Source: Candidula unifasciata
Taxonomy: Eukaryota > Mollusca > Gastropoda > Stylommatophora > Geomitridae
Direction: 5' to 3'
Assembly (NCBI GenBank): GCA_905116865.2
Contig: CAJHNH020000494.1
Span: forward strand, 266,928-330,927
DNA length: 64,000 nucleotides
Of the stretch, positions 1-10,157 are shown piece after piece; positions within the stretch are counted from its first letter, which is position 1, and each line of letters begins with the position of its first letter. The notes beneath the pieces are model-generated. The model saw nothing but the letters and a program-made list of their open reading frames with translations. It had not been told where the DNA came from and searched no databases. The position numbers and the translations under genes are program-made.

Positions 1-52
1 GCTTTTGTTAGAATATTATGTGTTTTAATGTATCTGAAATAATTTCACATTA

Positions 53-71
53 GTTATATATATATATAAGA

Positions 72-107
<36 letters not shown>
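53..107. repeat. (TA)n microsatellite
   Basis: Two runs of TA dinucleotides are separated by a short AAGAATG interruption. This is simple sequence with no coding content. Confidence 0.9.
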
Positions 108-116
108 CTAGTGCAA

Positions 117-480
117 ATAAACAAAACCACAAATATAGCCGGAGACTGACTGACTGACTGACTTTCTACCCCACCAGGACATCACACAAGCGATAAACAC
201 CCGATGACACAAAGTGCCACCATGCGGATGAGGATCGCCGTGGAGAGGTCCCAGAAACCGCGTTTAGACATTTGGTCACATGTATGGCCTGCCTATATTG
301 CGGCCCCTGGCAAATGCCAGAGTAGGGCTTCAAATAACAAAAAATTTCGTCCTAAAAAGGACGAAACTGGGTATTACGTATAAGGGATAGCCGGAGACTG
401 TTGGCAGCTTTGGCTAGCTAGCAGCAGGTTGAACGTAGTTGAGTTTGTGATTTTTTTTTTTCTCAAAAGGAATTGCAATT
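117..480 (+). mobile_element. 3' end of a LINE-like repeat (family J), interrupted by a SINE
   Basis: The stretch reading CCACAAATATAGCCGGAGACTG, and after the insertion GGCTAGCTAGCAGCAG then a T-run and CTCAAA, matches 63366-63450 near the other end of the window. The second copy lacks the insertion, so it shows the empty site. Family J ends in a T-run followed by CTCAAAGGGACTTGGACTTGG-like sequence, which suggests a non-LTR element 3' end. No protein domain is present here. Confidence 0.55.
149..386 (-). mobile_element. SINE-like repeat, family A, copy 1
   Basis: A 238-bp insertion is flanked by an exact 14-bp duplication (ATAGCCGGAGACTG at 135-148 and 387-400). Read on the minus strand it begins near a perfect hairpin (TTTCGTCC, T-loop, GGACGAAA) and ends in a (GTCA)n tail, seen here as GACTGACTGACT. 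I see no convincing pol III A and B boxes, so the origin of its head is unknown. The long target duplication and short-repeat tail indicate retroposition. Confidence 0.75.
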
Positions 481-640
481 GGAGTTTGTTTGGGGTGATT
501 TCTCGATGTCGTCTTCTAACTGTGTGTAAAATATAGCACCATTTTCTGTGTCTTATAACTGAAGATAATAGTAGTTCTCTCATTTCTTCACCTTTTTTTT
601 TGAGTTCATCCCATTTAAAGTTGTTCAATTTATCTAAAAT
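374..640 (-). pseudogene. Possible non-LTR reverse transcriptase C-terminal fragment
   Basis: A minus-strand frame at about 374-628 contains a stretch ending in ELLLSSVIRHRKWCYI. This resembles the '(I)xRRRW..GHxxR' type tail that follows the RT domain in several non-LTR retrotransposons. The match is short and degenerate, and the call rests on similarity to other fragments in this window (2084-2330, 34560-34820). Confidence 0.3.
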
Positions 641-857
641 TTGTTTTCGAGTGTATGTAATTTACGTTCCATATCTTTAGCGGTGCTTTTTCTTAAATGT
701 GTACACCATAAAAGTGAAATAACATTTGAATTTAACAAAAATGCACCTGGCTTTAGAGCTATATCATTTAGATCCTGAACTTTTTCCTTTGAGATTTTTC
801 TTGGACATCCTCATAATTTATTTAGGCATTTGGAAACAGCGATTGTCTTGTCTCTGC

Positions 858-861
<4 letters not shown>

Positions 862-906
<45 letters not shown>

Positions 907-922
907 AGTGCGTGCGTGTGTG

Positions 923-954
<32 letters not shown>

Positions 955-1026
955 TGTGTGTGTGTGTGCGCGCGTGCGTGCGTGCGTGTGTGTGTGCGTG
1001 TGTGTGTGTGCGTGCGTGTGTGTGTG

Positions 1027-1058
<32 letters not shown>

Positions 1059-1075
1059 TGCGTGCGTGTGTGTTT
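862..1075. repeat. (GT)n/(GTGC)n microsatellite
   Basis: About 210 bp of alternating GT with GTGC variants. Long open frames across it on both strands (CVCVC or HTHTH proteins) are artefacts of the dinucleotide repeat. Confidence 0.95.
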
Positions 1076-1162
1076 CCATGGCAATACATTACTACCGGAA
1101 TTGGTAAATTGATCTGTTACTGTGATTCTTGTTGTCCCTATTTTTAGAGTTAGGTACGTATA

Positions 1163-1372
1163 TTGTACATGAACTTGCGGAGCTGACCCCAGCATGTTTT
1201 GGCGGTTGTGGCTTTTCTTAGCAAATTTACGTCCAGTAGTTTGTCACTGCTTTATTGAAGGTCAGCTTCTTGATACCACTGTGGAAACCAACGCAAGGCA
1301 CAAGGCCCGCAGCTGGGATCGAATCCGTCACCCCTTCATTACGAAGAGCGTTCGCAACGCATAAGCCAGAAA
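1163..1372 (-). mobile_element. tRNA-derived SINE, family D, copy 1
   Basis: On the minus strand it has a tRNA-like head with a B-box-like GGATTCGATCCC, then the family D body (GTTTCCACAGTGGTATCAAG). It ends in the segment preceding the tail found in the full copies at 18644-18878 and 48033-48246. It is degenerate and without clear target duplications. Confidence 0.6.
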
Positions 1373-1439
1373 TGTTCATAGTGACATCTTTATAATCTGT
1401 TATTCATGACTGCTAGACATTTGTCATTTAGCAGTTAGT

Positions 1440-1975
1440 TTATAGCCTGCTCGATAATGATATACATATACGTCATATCGTCACCACTCCTCTCCCACCA
1501 CTGTTATAGCCTGCTCGATAATGATATAAATAAGTCATCTCGTTTTTCCCACTGTTTTTTTTTTTTCACGCCTTTATTCTTATAGGGCATATAGGGCTAG
1601 ACCTATATTTTATAGACCAATGGGCACAAGCCTTTACTTTCCCAGGACTGCACCCGGTACCCACTCAAAGTTAGGTCGATTTGGGAGCCAAGGTCATTAT
1701 TGAAAGCCTTCTGATCCGCGGCGAGCGTTTAGCATCTAGCCGCTCGGCCACGGCGACTCCCCACTCTTTTTAGCCTGCTCAATAATGTTATAAATAAGTC
1801 GTTTTCCTCCCTGTTTTTAGCTTGCTTGATAATGATATAAGTAAGTCATCTCGTTTTTCCCCCCTGTTATTAGCCTGCTCGATAATGATATAAATAAGTC
1901 ATCTTGTTTTCCCCTCTGTTTTTAGCCTGCTTGATAATGATATATATAAGCCATCTCGTTTTTCCCCCTGTTTTG
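1440..1975. repeat. ~53-bp minisatellite split by a SINE
   Basis: About six degenerate copies of a unit built on TAGCCTGCTCGATAATGATA and a following GTCATCTCGTTTTTCCC. Two copies lie before and four after a family B SINE (about 1556-1763). The array carries no coding sequence. Confidence 0.8.
1556..1763 (-). mobile_element. tRNA-derived SINE, family B, copy inside the minisatellite
   Basis: Read on the minus strand it starts with a tRNA-like head (GCCGTGGCCGAGCGGCTAG, a good A box). It continues through the B body (GGGAGCCAAGGTCATT complement side, GACCTATATTTTATAGACC) and ends near the T/A-rich tail. A CCCACT motif on both sides may be the remains of the target duplication. Confidence 0.65.
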
Positions 1976-2083
1976 CATGTCATTAATTTTCTTACTTGAC
2001 AAAATAATTCACTCATTCATTGTCCCGTTGTACCATTATATGTCACATAGGGCTCACAGTCCATTTCTCCATTTCTTTCTATC

Positions 2084-2330
2084 CTACACAATCACGTCGA
2101 TATCATGAATGAATCCAGTCCAGAACTTTTGGTTTCTCTTACCAACGGCCGCCTTTAGTTTTTTTTCTTTTGAACGTAGCCCTTCCCTCAATCCCTCTGT
2201 TTTCCCTATTTCGGTGCCTGACTGATGAGTTTGTTGGTCTATTCTCAGGATGTGTTCATTATGGAGACCATCTTCTCTTGTCTTATAACTGTGGACACGA
2301 GTTGGTTGCCCAGACATAGCATGTCCTTGG
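2084..2330 (-). pseudogene. Non-LTR retrotransposon C-terminal fragment (family K)
   Basis: The minus-strand frame begins MSGQPTRVHSYKTREDGLHN and is followed by a Lys/Gly-rich stretch. The same SGQP...VIKxR pattern recurs at about 34560-34820 on the minus strand. The following 3' flank (ATTGTCCCGTTGTACCA region on the plus strand) recurs near 29390 and 36520. I read it as the end of a LINE ORF2 plus its 3' UTR, with no catalytic motif preserved. Confidence 0.35.
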
Positions 2331-2780
2331 CTGAACCTTGCTCCCTAACAAACTAACAACCCTCTGGAAAACTTCTTGATCACAAGCAAAATGTCCCGCG
2401 TCCGAAACAACCATCTAAAGATCATCCGCCAAATCCTGCACCCATCTTCTCTTTGGCCTTCTTCTTCCTCTCTTCCCAGGCATATACCTCTCCATTATTG
2501 TTCTCTCTAAACTTTCGTGACGCTTCGAGTGACCAAAATATTTTAAGACATCGCAGAATAATATCATCTTTAAAATCGAGAGAATGAGACAGTTGACTAA
2601 TCAGGCTCATGTAAGATGCATAGCAGTATACACAGTTCAGTGTGTGATGTGATTAACAACAACTTTTACTTCCCTTTACATTACTTTGCACCATTTTAGG
2701 CAGGTTCGATTTGGGAGCCAAAGCCATTAAAAAAAAAAACAGTGATGCCTTGGTATACTTCCGCTTTGGTATGTCCAATT

Positions 2781-3025
2781 GACTGACTGACTGACTTTCT
2801 ACCCCACCAGGACATCACACAAGCGATAAACACCCGATTTCACAAAGTGCCACCATGCGGATGAGGATCGCCGTGGAGAGGTCCTAGAAACCGCGTTCAG
2901 ACATTTGGCCATATGTATGGCCTGCCTATATTGCGGCCCCTGGCAAAAGCCAGAGTAGGGCTTCAAATGACAAAAAATTTCGTCCTAAAAAGGACGAAAC
3001 TGGATATAACATATCAAAGAGAGCA
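2781..3025 (-). mobile_element. SINE-like repeat, family A, copy 2
   Basis: Nearly identical to copy 1, with the same hairpin head and (GACT)n tail. It is flanked by an exact 10-bp duplication ATGTCCAATT (2771-2780 and 3026-3035). A 138-residue open frame over it is not a gene. Confidence 0.8.
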
Positions 3026-3741
3026 ATGTCCAATTTGGTATACGTCCTATTTAAACGCGAACAATGTTGCTTGGTATACGATTGCTTCTAGAACATGTAT
3101 GAGTCAAAATGAGTCACGGCAACGCGCGCTATTCTTATTTACCTCTCTTTATTCATTTTTACCAAAAGAATTAGTGTCAAAAACTTGGCAGAGAAGTACC
3201 AGCAAAGCCCAAACAATCCTCAGCCACGTCCGAGTAGTGCAAAGAGACAGAGGGGGAAAAGAGAGAAAGGAAAAAAAACACAAGAATTTCACATTCCTGA
3301 AGTTGTATGAGAAGGGGACTCCCCTTTGAAACATTAGAATCTCACCCCCATCCCTTCTCAGCACACCCTACTAGGCATTCCACTTTTGTGCCTGTCAAAC
3401 AGGACTACAAACACCTGAGCACATTCAGCAGACACGCCCGCTCTACTTGCCTCAAGAGCAAAGTATAGAGAGCAGCTATGAGGGACCCTGGAGGACCTGT
3501 TACAGACATGAGAGTTCATAGAAGCAACCCACCTGATGGTCTGATCTGAGCTTACGAAAGTGAACGCAAAGAAGAAGAACGAATGAACGAATGAAAAACC
3601 TTTATTTTCAAAGGGTTACAAATTGGGCACGCAGGCCCGTCTGACATTCGGCCCTTCTGAGCACTCATTTTTCAGAGTATCAATACCTGTTATCTATAAT
3701 GCATGTTGTGAATATGATTAAGAAATAAAAATTATAGAATA

Positions 3742-4775
3742 ATGCATACACACATCATGTTTACACAATCGTACACACTCACACACAAGTATACATACTC
3801 CTACGTTCTCATACATGCGAACTCATATACAGACATACGTTATACATACACACACGCATCTACATACATATACACACAAAAAACATACACATACATAGAT
3901 AAAAATACACAAACAGAAAACACACACACATACATTTATGGATATACATGCACACAGACATTCCATACATACACATCTATACATGCACCCATGCATACAC
4001 ACATTTACAATCACATGTACAGATACCAACATATGCCTACAACCACACATTTACACTTACATGAATACATACACCCACATACATGCATACACACATTCAC
4101 ACCTACATACATGCCTATATACACATACATGCATACATACATACATTTATACATACACTCACATCTTTACACACATACATACATACTTAAATACACACAT
4201 ATACACCCACATAATACACAGCTAAATATGCATACATACATCCACCAACATGCATACATACACACATATGTACATACATACATGCATACATACATGCCCA
4301 CACACATTACATACATACACACATATATACAATCACCCATACAAATATTACATACACACATGTATACCTGCATACCTGCAAATATACATACTTGCATACA
4401 TTATATACACACACACCCACAATCACACATACACTCATATACTATCACACATACTTACAACATAGATACATACGTACACACACATACTTACAAACCTAAA
4501 TATGCTTTCATATATCCACATACATACACACACAATCACACACACACATGCATACTCGCATACATTTATAAATACACAAACACCCACATACCTACACAGC
4601 TACATATATCTTCATACACCCACATACACACATAAATACACAGACATACAATCACATACTTACACAGCTACATTTACATACATACATTCTCATACATACA
4701 GACATACATAATAAATACACGCGCCTACATACATATACGCACAAATACACACATCCACATGTGTACATACATACA
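3742..4775. repeat. CATA/CACA-rich low-complexity tract, ~1 kb
   Basis: One kilobase of irregular ACAT, ACAC and ATAC units. A 297-residue open frame (3742-4635) made almost only of His, Thr, Tyr, Ile and Met follows from the tetranucleotide composition, which rarely makes a stop codon. It is not supported as a gene. Confidence 0.9.
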
Positions 4776-5010
4776 TATTATTTCATCTGTTTGCTTCTGT
4801 ACATAAGTATAATAGAATGACAGAAGCATTTTTTTTTTTTTTACATATACAATCCCCATCGAGGTATTAAATACCAGTAACAATAGGATATTTTTTCATT
4901 CTCCTTTTATTTCTTCGTTCTCCTCTTTTTTTCTTTTTTTTTTTTTCTTCTTAATTTGGTGTAAATCGTGTTTGGTATAGTCCAATGATTCATATATTAT
5001 AGGCAACCGG

Positions 5011-5215
5011 GTCGCCCTATGGCTGGTCGGCAGACGACTTTGTCGCGAGTCGGGACAGTATTTGGGTCTGTCTCTTTTGATCGCGTCAACACTGCTGGAG
5101 TCCTTTTACGGTCTCTTGGTGGCGTGCAACGCTAAACCATTTTATATGGCACAAAAAGGCTTAGTCACAATTATAAACTAAAGCTCCCCCTTCAGAGATG
5201 CCGGTTGAATGTGAC
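5011..5215 (-). repeat. Interspersed repeat, family H, minus copy
   Basis: The complement of this stretch matches 40020-40475: the stretch from CCCCCTTC through the ATATAAAATGG and CCACCAAGAGACCGGAAAA blocks to the GTTGATGCG and GGCGACCC blocks is shared. It is non-coding. Whether H is a SINE or a MITE cannot be decided here. Confidence 0.55.
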
Positions 5216-5362
5216 GATTTTCCCTCTAGTGGTTCTATAGTACTTCCCAAAAGTCGTGCTCAGATTTAATAATCTGTTATTACCGATTAGGTTTAGCGTT
5301 GCACGCCACCAAGAGACCGGAAAAGGACTACTGCAGTGTTGATGCGATCAAAGGAGACAGAC
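5066..5362. repeat. Inverted repeat, 73-bp arms, 151-bp spacer
   Basis: The arm at 5066-5138 is the reverse complement of 5290-5362 with only about five or six mismatches. It could fold into a long hairpin in RNA or cruciform DNA. It arises from two family H copies in opposite orientation. Confidence 0.8.
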
Positions 5363-5599
5363 CTAAATCCAGTGGTCTAGAACGGCTCGAGGACGTATAC
5401 AGAGTTACCACTGTATTTGCCTCGATGCGGATTCAAGCCCAGATCTTCATAACCACGGCTCCCAGTTATGTGAGTGACAAAATTATATTCAAGAATATTA
5501 CCAGCTTTAGTGAAATCACATCATTAGCTTCAAGAATATTACTAATCCATGGAGTTATATTGGTGTACCGTCTTGTGGTTCGTCTTCCTATCGAGTCGG

Positions 5600-5800
5600 A
5601 AATTTGGTTTCTGTAAATGACTTTGCTCCCAGGGCGACCCAGCCAATTGCTACTGGATACGGGTCCCGCAAATTAGGGCGATGAACGTGGGTTTGACCAC
5701 ATTGCCCATTTAGTGCCTGTGAAAAGTGAAGAGGGCCCCTTTTACACGTCTTTAGGCGAAATGGGTGTGCTGTGCTACACCAATGTTTTATAGAATAATT
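5600..5800 (-). repeat. Degenerate SINE B-like sequence
   Basis: Scattered matches to the family B body are recognisable: GACTTTGCTCCCAGGGCGACCCAG, then GCCCATTTAGTGCC and CCCCTTTTACACGTCTTTAGGCG. The order and spacing fit an old copy, and there is no open frame. Confidence 0.4.
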
Positions 5801-5899
5801 GGCATACTGTGCGCTATGGTTTTGCGCAATAGTATGAAACGCAAATTATTTTCTTTTTTTCAAACCACCCACTGGCTGTAGTCGGGAGCTCTTATATAA

Positions 5900-6125
5900 C
5901 CTAACGGTTGAATGGGGTTTTGTACCAGGGTGATTCTCGTCCGAATACTGGCATTTTGTGTCACCGGGTGTTTATCGCTGGTTGTGCACTGCTGGTAGGG
6001 TTAATTGTCACTCACACCGTGGGTGATGTGGCCAACAGCACGTCAGCTACCTGTACTAGCCAGGACTTGGTACTCATTAGAGGCTGGATGGAACTGGGAG
6101 CCAAGGTCATTTGTGAAAAAGCCCC
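5900..6125 (+). repeat. Partial SINE A and SINE B fragments
   Basis: GTGTCACCGGGTGTTTATCGCTGG (5957 onward) matches the 3' half of family A on the plus strand. GGAGCCAAGGTCATTTGTGAAAAAG (about 6098 onward) matches the family B body. Both are fragments without intact ends. Confidence 0.5.
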
Positions 6126-6520
6126 GCTCTGTTCGGATCTTAATCCAGTAGCTCCAGATTTTTTTTTTACTTTCGTTTGTTCCCAGTTCAAGGGAAATAA
6201 ACCATAAACTTTGCCAATTCGATACATGTCGTAGGTTACGGTTCGTTGTCTCACTTTCACTATACTGTCTGCTTTTCACCAGTTTATTAGATGTGATCAA
6301 TTCGCATGTGTAAGAAATTACATTGGATATGGCATGATGTTTTTTTTCTTTTCGCCACTTTCCTGTTGAAATTATACGAGCGCAGCTAGCATTGTAGTAC
6401 TTGTAGCCGGTGGCTATCAAACATTACAGTTTCTTCATGAATAGCATAAGCATGCAACGAGCGTACTTTTCTGTCTCTTAATACTTTTCACAACTCTTAC
6501 TATATCTCGTCATCTCCTTG

Positions 6521-7514
6521 TGTCACGATACGATCTCAGTGATTCCAGAAGTTAGTACTTGGAATAAGTTCTTCTGGTTATTGAGAGACAAGAGACTATG
6601 CCCTATTAAACCAAATGTTACTTTAAACCGTATTGATTTAAATGTTTCCAGTCCTTAGTCCAGACAAAGCGACCCAACCTTGGGTAATATTACCTAAAAC
6701 TTTACACTGTAGCTAGGAATTCTATTCTCATGCCAGTGTCAGAATGTTATCTCCTGACCACAGACTGTAGAGGCCAGCGAACGAGGTGGAGAACGAGGTG
6801 GAGAACGAGGTGGAGAACGAGGTGGAGAACGAGGTGGAGAACGAGGTGGGGATGAAGTGGAGAATAAGCTGAAACAGGCAGACAACAGGCAAGGAAGAGT
6901 TGGACAAGCTTGACAGTTCCTCACGGCTGTCAGAGGCTTATAAGTTGAGTTAACTCCTTTATGTTAACCTTTTATCATCATTATCATACCACTCTTAACC
7001 CCGAGCTGTTTGTCTCGCTGAAGCGTATCACTTTCATTAACCAGTCACTGTTTGTGTAAATCAACAAACTGGGAATTTCATTGTAGTAAATAAAGCTGTA
7101 TGTCTTGTTTTAAACTACATAGTTTGTTAAATTCCAAATGTCTGTTCTTACATGTTTTATTAAACTGTTAGGATAGAATACCATTTGGTGGGGGCTCAAA
7201 TAATAATATAATAATTCTTTAATTATTCATAATAACACCGGGAGAAGGTAGATGACGGAGGAATCACTTGCCCTGTCTAATAACTCATTTAGTATGATAG
7301 ACATCTAAAATTCCTTGCTTTCTCTTGTGGGTACCAAGTTCAGCTAATGTTAATATACTTAACGAGCCAATATGGCTGTTTTCTTGGATATCCAGGACTT
7401 TGTCTGAGAGAAACATAGCTCAGATTTTAGTTCGGTTTATCTAGTGGAGAGAATGTGTTGAAAGGAAGATCCCTACTCAACAACATAAACATTTAAACCA
7501 CGCGTCACGTCACA
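6521..7514 (+). repeat. 5' LTR of the 6.5-11.1 kb element
   Basis: It starts TGTCACGATACG and ends GCGTCACGTCACA. It contains six tandem copies of a 12-bp unit GAACGAGGTGGA (6779-6850) and an AATAAA polyadenylation signal at 7089-7094. The matching 3' LTR is at 10158-11112. An open frame of repeated Ser-Pro-Pro-Arg across the 12-bp array on the minus strand is not a gene. Confidence 0.92.
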
Positions 7515-7515
7515 C

Positions 7516-7533
7516 TGGGTGCTCGTCCGGGCA
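7516..7533 (+). other. Primer binding site, tRNA-Pro-like
   Basis: TGGGTGCTCGTCCGGGCA begins two bases after the 5' LTR. It differs at few positions from the tRNA-Pro primer site known from gammaretroviruses. It would prime minus-strand synthesis from the 3' end of a host tRNA. Confidence 0.7.
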
Positions 7534-8071
7534 TGGACTTGGTTAATTACTCCTAGACTAATGAAAGTAAATTTAATAAATTTAACTTTAACTCTTCTGC
7601 CAGTATAGTCTAAATTAAAATTAGTAATTTATACATGGGGAGAGAGTACAGAGTAATAAATAACATTTTACTAAAATCAATAAATGGATAGTATCATGTC
7701 TTATCATTGATCACTTCATAACCATTGATTATTGTTTATTTAGTAAATTTTAATGTTGATGATTATTATATTTGCTTGCAAGTTTCATCATTTGATATAG
7801 ATTGTAGAGCATTATATGTTGACATCATATCATGGATACTTATGCTTAGTGACTGAATGTAAAATCACATCATATCATTTACCGGTGTAATCTTTGTGCT
7901 GCTTTACTATTCTAAAAGCTGTCAGTCTGGTAGGCAACTTTGATTCATTTACATCTTTGTGCGGCTGTCATAGGCTACTCTCTTGCCCAGTTTACCTTGC
8001 TCTGACATATTCTTTTATTCCGGAATCGGGGTAGTATTATATTTATCTTTAGATAGATCTAATAAGATATA
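7534..8071 (+). other. AT-rich leader of the LTR element
   Basis: About 540 bp between the primer site and the ORF. No open frame, repeat or splice pattern stands out. It is presumably the untranslated leader of the element's RNA. Confidence 0.5.
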
Positions 8072-10000
8072 ATGGACTTACGCACCGAGTTCCTAAAAGA
8101 TGTAAGGAAGTGCGGGATAGCTGAGGGCAGAGTGGGAGCACAGTTAGAATCATTTGTTAAAGGCCATATGGATACTTTCGATTACATGAGTGCCCGTAAT
8201 GCTGCAGAGAAGAAGCGAAAGTTGGAGAAAGAAGAATATGACTCGATGCTTGCCCGTCATGCAGCGGAGAGGAAAGAAGAAGAGAGAATGCGGCAAATTG
8301 AAGAAGAAGAAGATGCTAGAAAGTTGCAACTCCTAGAGGAGGCAGCTAGTGAAAGAATGAGGCTTTTTAAAGAAAAGCTGCATAACTATCGACTTAGGCA
8401 GACGAATAGAGAACTGCAGTTAGACACAGGGAACGGTGAGAACACTATTAGGGTAGTTGAGGGAACTGACAACTCCCATACTGACACTCTGGTAGAAAGG
8501 TCTGGGACTCACTCTCTCAATGGAGAGGTGTGTACTATTTTGCCAAACGGTACTTCATCAAGGGATGAAGTAATAGACCACCCACGACCTTGCCACACCC
8601 CTCTTATTCCTAATAGGGACAGAGCTGACATTAAGAAGAACTCTTCTGTAGGAATGACCGGATCTACATTGCTGGCCCCATTTATTACCATTCTTAAGCC
8701 TAAAAGGAAAAGATGGAGTAAGAAACAGAAATCTTCAAAAGGGACCGGATCTACATTGCTGGAACCCCTTACTCCCATTATCTCAGATGAGATATATGAG
8801 AGCACACCCCGCAGTAATCACAAGCGTGATAACTGTACTAACCGTCGACACAGTGGTTCGACTGGCACATCAGCCATTAATGAGGAGGAGTACAAAGCCT
8901 TTTCCAACTCCCATAGATCCTTTGGTCCCTTCCAACAAGAAGAGGAAGTAAAGCAGACTAATGTAGGGAATAACCCTAAACCTGTTTCCCCTATTTCCCT
9001 TGATGCGCTTGCATACAAAATAGAAATAGTTAGTTCTGACTTTTCGCCCAAAGTAGTTGACTGTTATGGCCGCAACAAATCCCCTTATTTGCCTCCACTA
9101 GACTTGATATGTGAAAGCCAGACCGGGGCGGAGATAACAGATAAGGAGGATAGTTCTCTTAAGTTCTTGACGACCTTAGAAACAGTGAGTAAACAGGACA
9201 TTGCTGCAAGTCCTGTGCACTCTGATACTGGACAGACAGAAATGTTTGCCATTGATGAAGAAGAAGGTACTTCTTGTGTGCAGGGAGACAAAGTGTCTCT
9301 ATCCTGTACAGCTGGGGCGACAGGGATACTTCGGATGAAGGACCCTGAAGCGGAACAAGCCATAAATAGTAGGGAACCCCAACATTCTGGTCTTGTATTA
9401 CTCTTCGCTTCGAAGGAAGTGACAGGGGTATCTCAGCTGATAGTGGAAACTTCATTGCGAAGAAATGCCACTTTACTGTCTGCAGGAAACCCTGAGTTTC
9501 CTAATGATTTGACTGTACACCCTGACTTGATTTTGTGCCCTGATTCGGGAGGGAACTCTAGGAAAGAGACTTCCACCTGGACAATTTGTAAAAGGGAATA
9601 CAGGATGCAAAGAGGAGGAAACAAGTGGACACTCCTTCAAGAAATCGTCAGTGGTCAGTTGCACTCACGGCATGCTGTCATGATGAGTGACTATATCCCT
9701 CAATTTGAGAGGAGATTAGTGACAGATTTTTTCAGGATCTGTAGATGTAGGAAAAGAGAATCCTACCTGACTACAACTCATCCTTTTCGGAGAGCACTTC
9801 AGGCCCTCCCTATGCTACTAGGGCGTGGCGAAGTGAGGAAATGGACAGCGATTGTCCGTCAACGATGTCGAGGAATCCCATTGTTGAAGCGGAGATCGAT
9901 TCTTATCCTGCGGGAGAAGAAACCTCCAGATAAATGGATATTCCTGAGCGGCTGCTCAGAATACCCGCATGATTCTAGGACTAAAGACAGTGTGGAATGA
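8072..10000 (+). CDS. Unrecognised 642-residue protein of a non-autonomous LTR element
   Basis: This single intact ORF fills most of the interior of the LTR element. Residues about 40-125 are highly charged and predicted coiled coil, with an internal repeat (ARNAAEKK at 41, ARHAAERK at 61). A second duplication, TGSTLL, occurs at 196 and 225 around a basic patch KPKRKRWSKKQK (209-220) that could act as a nuclear signal. The middle (250-490) is acidic and Ser/Thr-rich, and the last 140 residues are Arg/Lys-rich. No CCHC knuckle, retropepsin, YxDD, RNase H or DDE motif was found. The short N-terminal domain followed by a charged helix recalls the start of some Gypsy Gag proteins, so it may be a Gag N-terminus joined to other sequence after deletion of pol. 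That reading is inference. The ATG at 8072 is the first in frame and precedes the charged domain. Confidence 0.7.
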   Translation: MDLRTEFLKDVRKCGIAEGRVGAQLESFVKGHMDTFDYMSARNAAEKKRKLEKEEYDSMLARHAAERKEEERMRQIEEEEDARKLQLLEEAASERMRLFKEKLHNYRLRQTNRELQLDTGNGENTIRVVEGTDNSHTDTLVERSGTHSLNGEVCTILPNGTSSRDEVIDHPRPCHTPLIPNRDRADIKKNSSVGMTGSTLLAPFITILKPKRKRWSKKQKSSKGTGSTLLEPLTPIISDEIYESTPRSNHKRDNCTNRRHSGSTGTSAINEEEYKAFSNSHRSFGPFQQEEEVKQTNVGNNPKPVSPISLDALAYKIEIVSSDFSPKVVDCYGRNKSPYLPPLDLICESQTGAEITDKEDSSLKFLTTLETVSKQDIAASPVHSDTGQTEMFAIDEEEGTSCVQGDKVSLSCTAGATGILRMKDPEAEQAINSREPQHSGLVLLFASKEVTGVSQLIVETSLRRNATLLSAGNPEFPNDLTVHPDLILCPDSGGNSRKETSTWTICKREYRMQRGGNKWTLLQEIVSGQLHSRHAVMMSDYIPQFERRLVTDFFRICRCRKRESYLTTTHPFRRALQALPMLLGRGEVRKWTAIVRQRCRGIPLLKRRSILILREKKPPDKWIFLSGCSEYPHDSRTKDSVE

Positions 10001-10157
10001 GGGACAACTGGTGACTGTACATCGATACAGGACATCACGATTCCACAAGGAATACTGGAACAATACTGGAGATGACAGGTTGGACTAACATTCTTGGGAA
10101 TCACTAAGTGTCGTAAAATTGGTCTTAAGCGCGCTACAACCAACTTAACGGAGGGCC

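Noticed and set aside
811..1195. Several Cys/Val or His/Thr frames
   Set aside because: Shadows of the (GT)n microsatellite on both strands.
3742..4635. 297-codon open frame rich in His, Thr, Tyr and Ile
   Set aside because: It is produced by a CATA/CACA tetranucleotide tract in which stops are rare, and its composition matches no protein domain.
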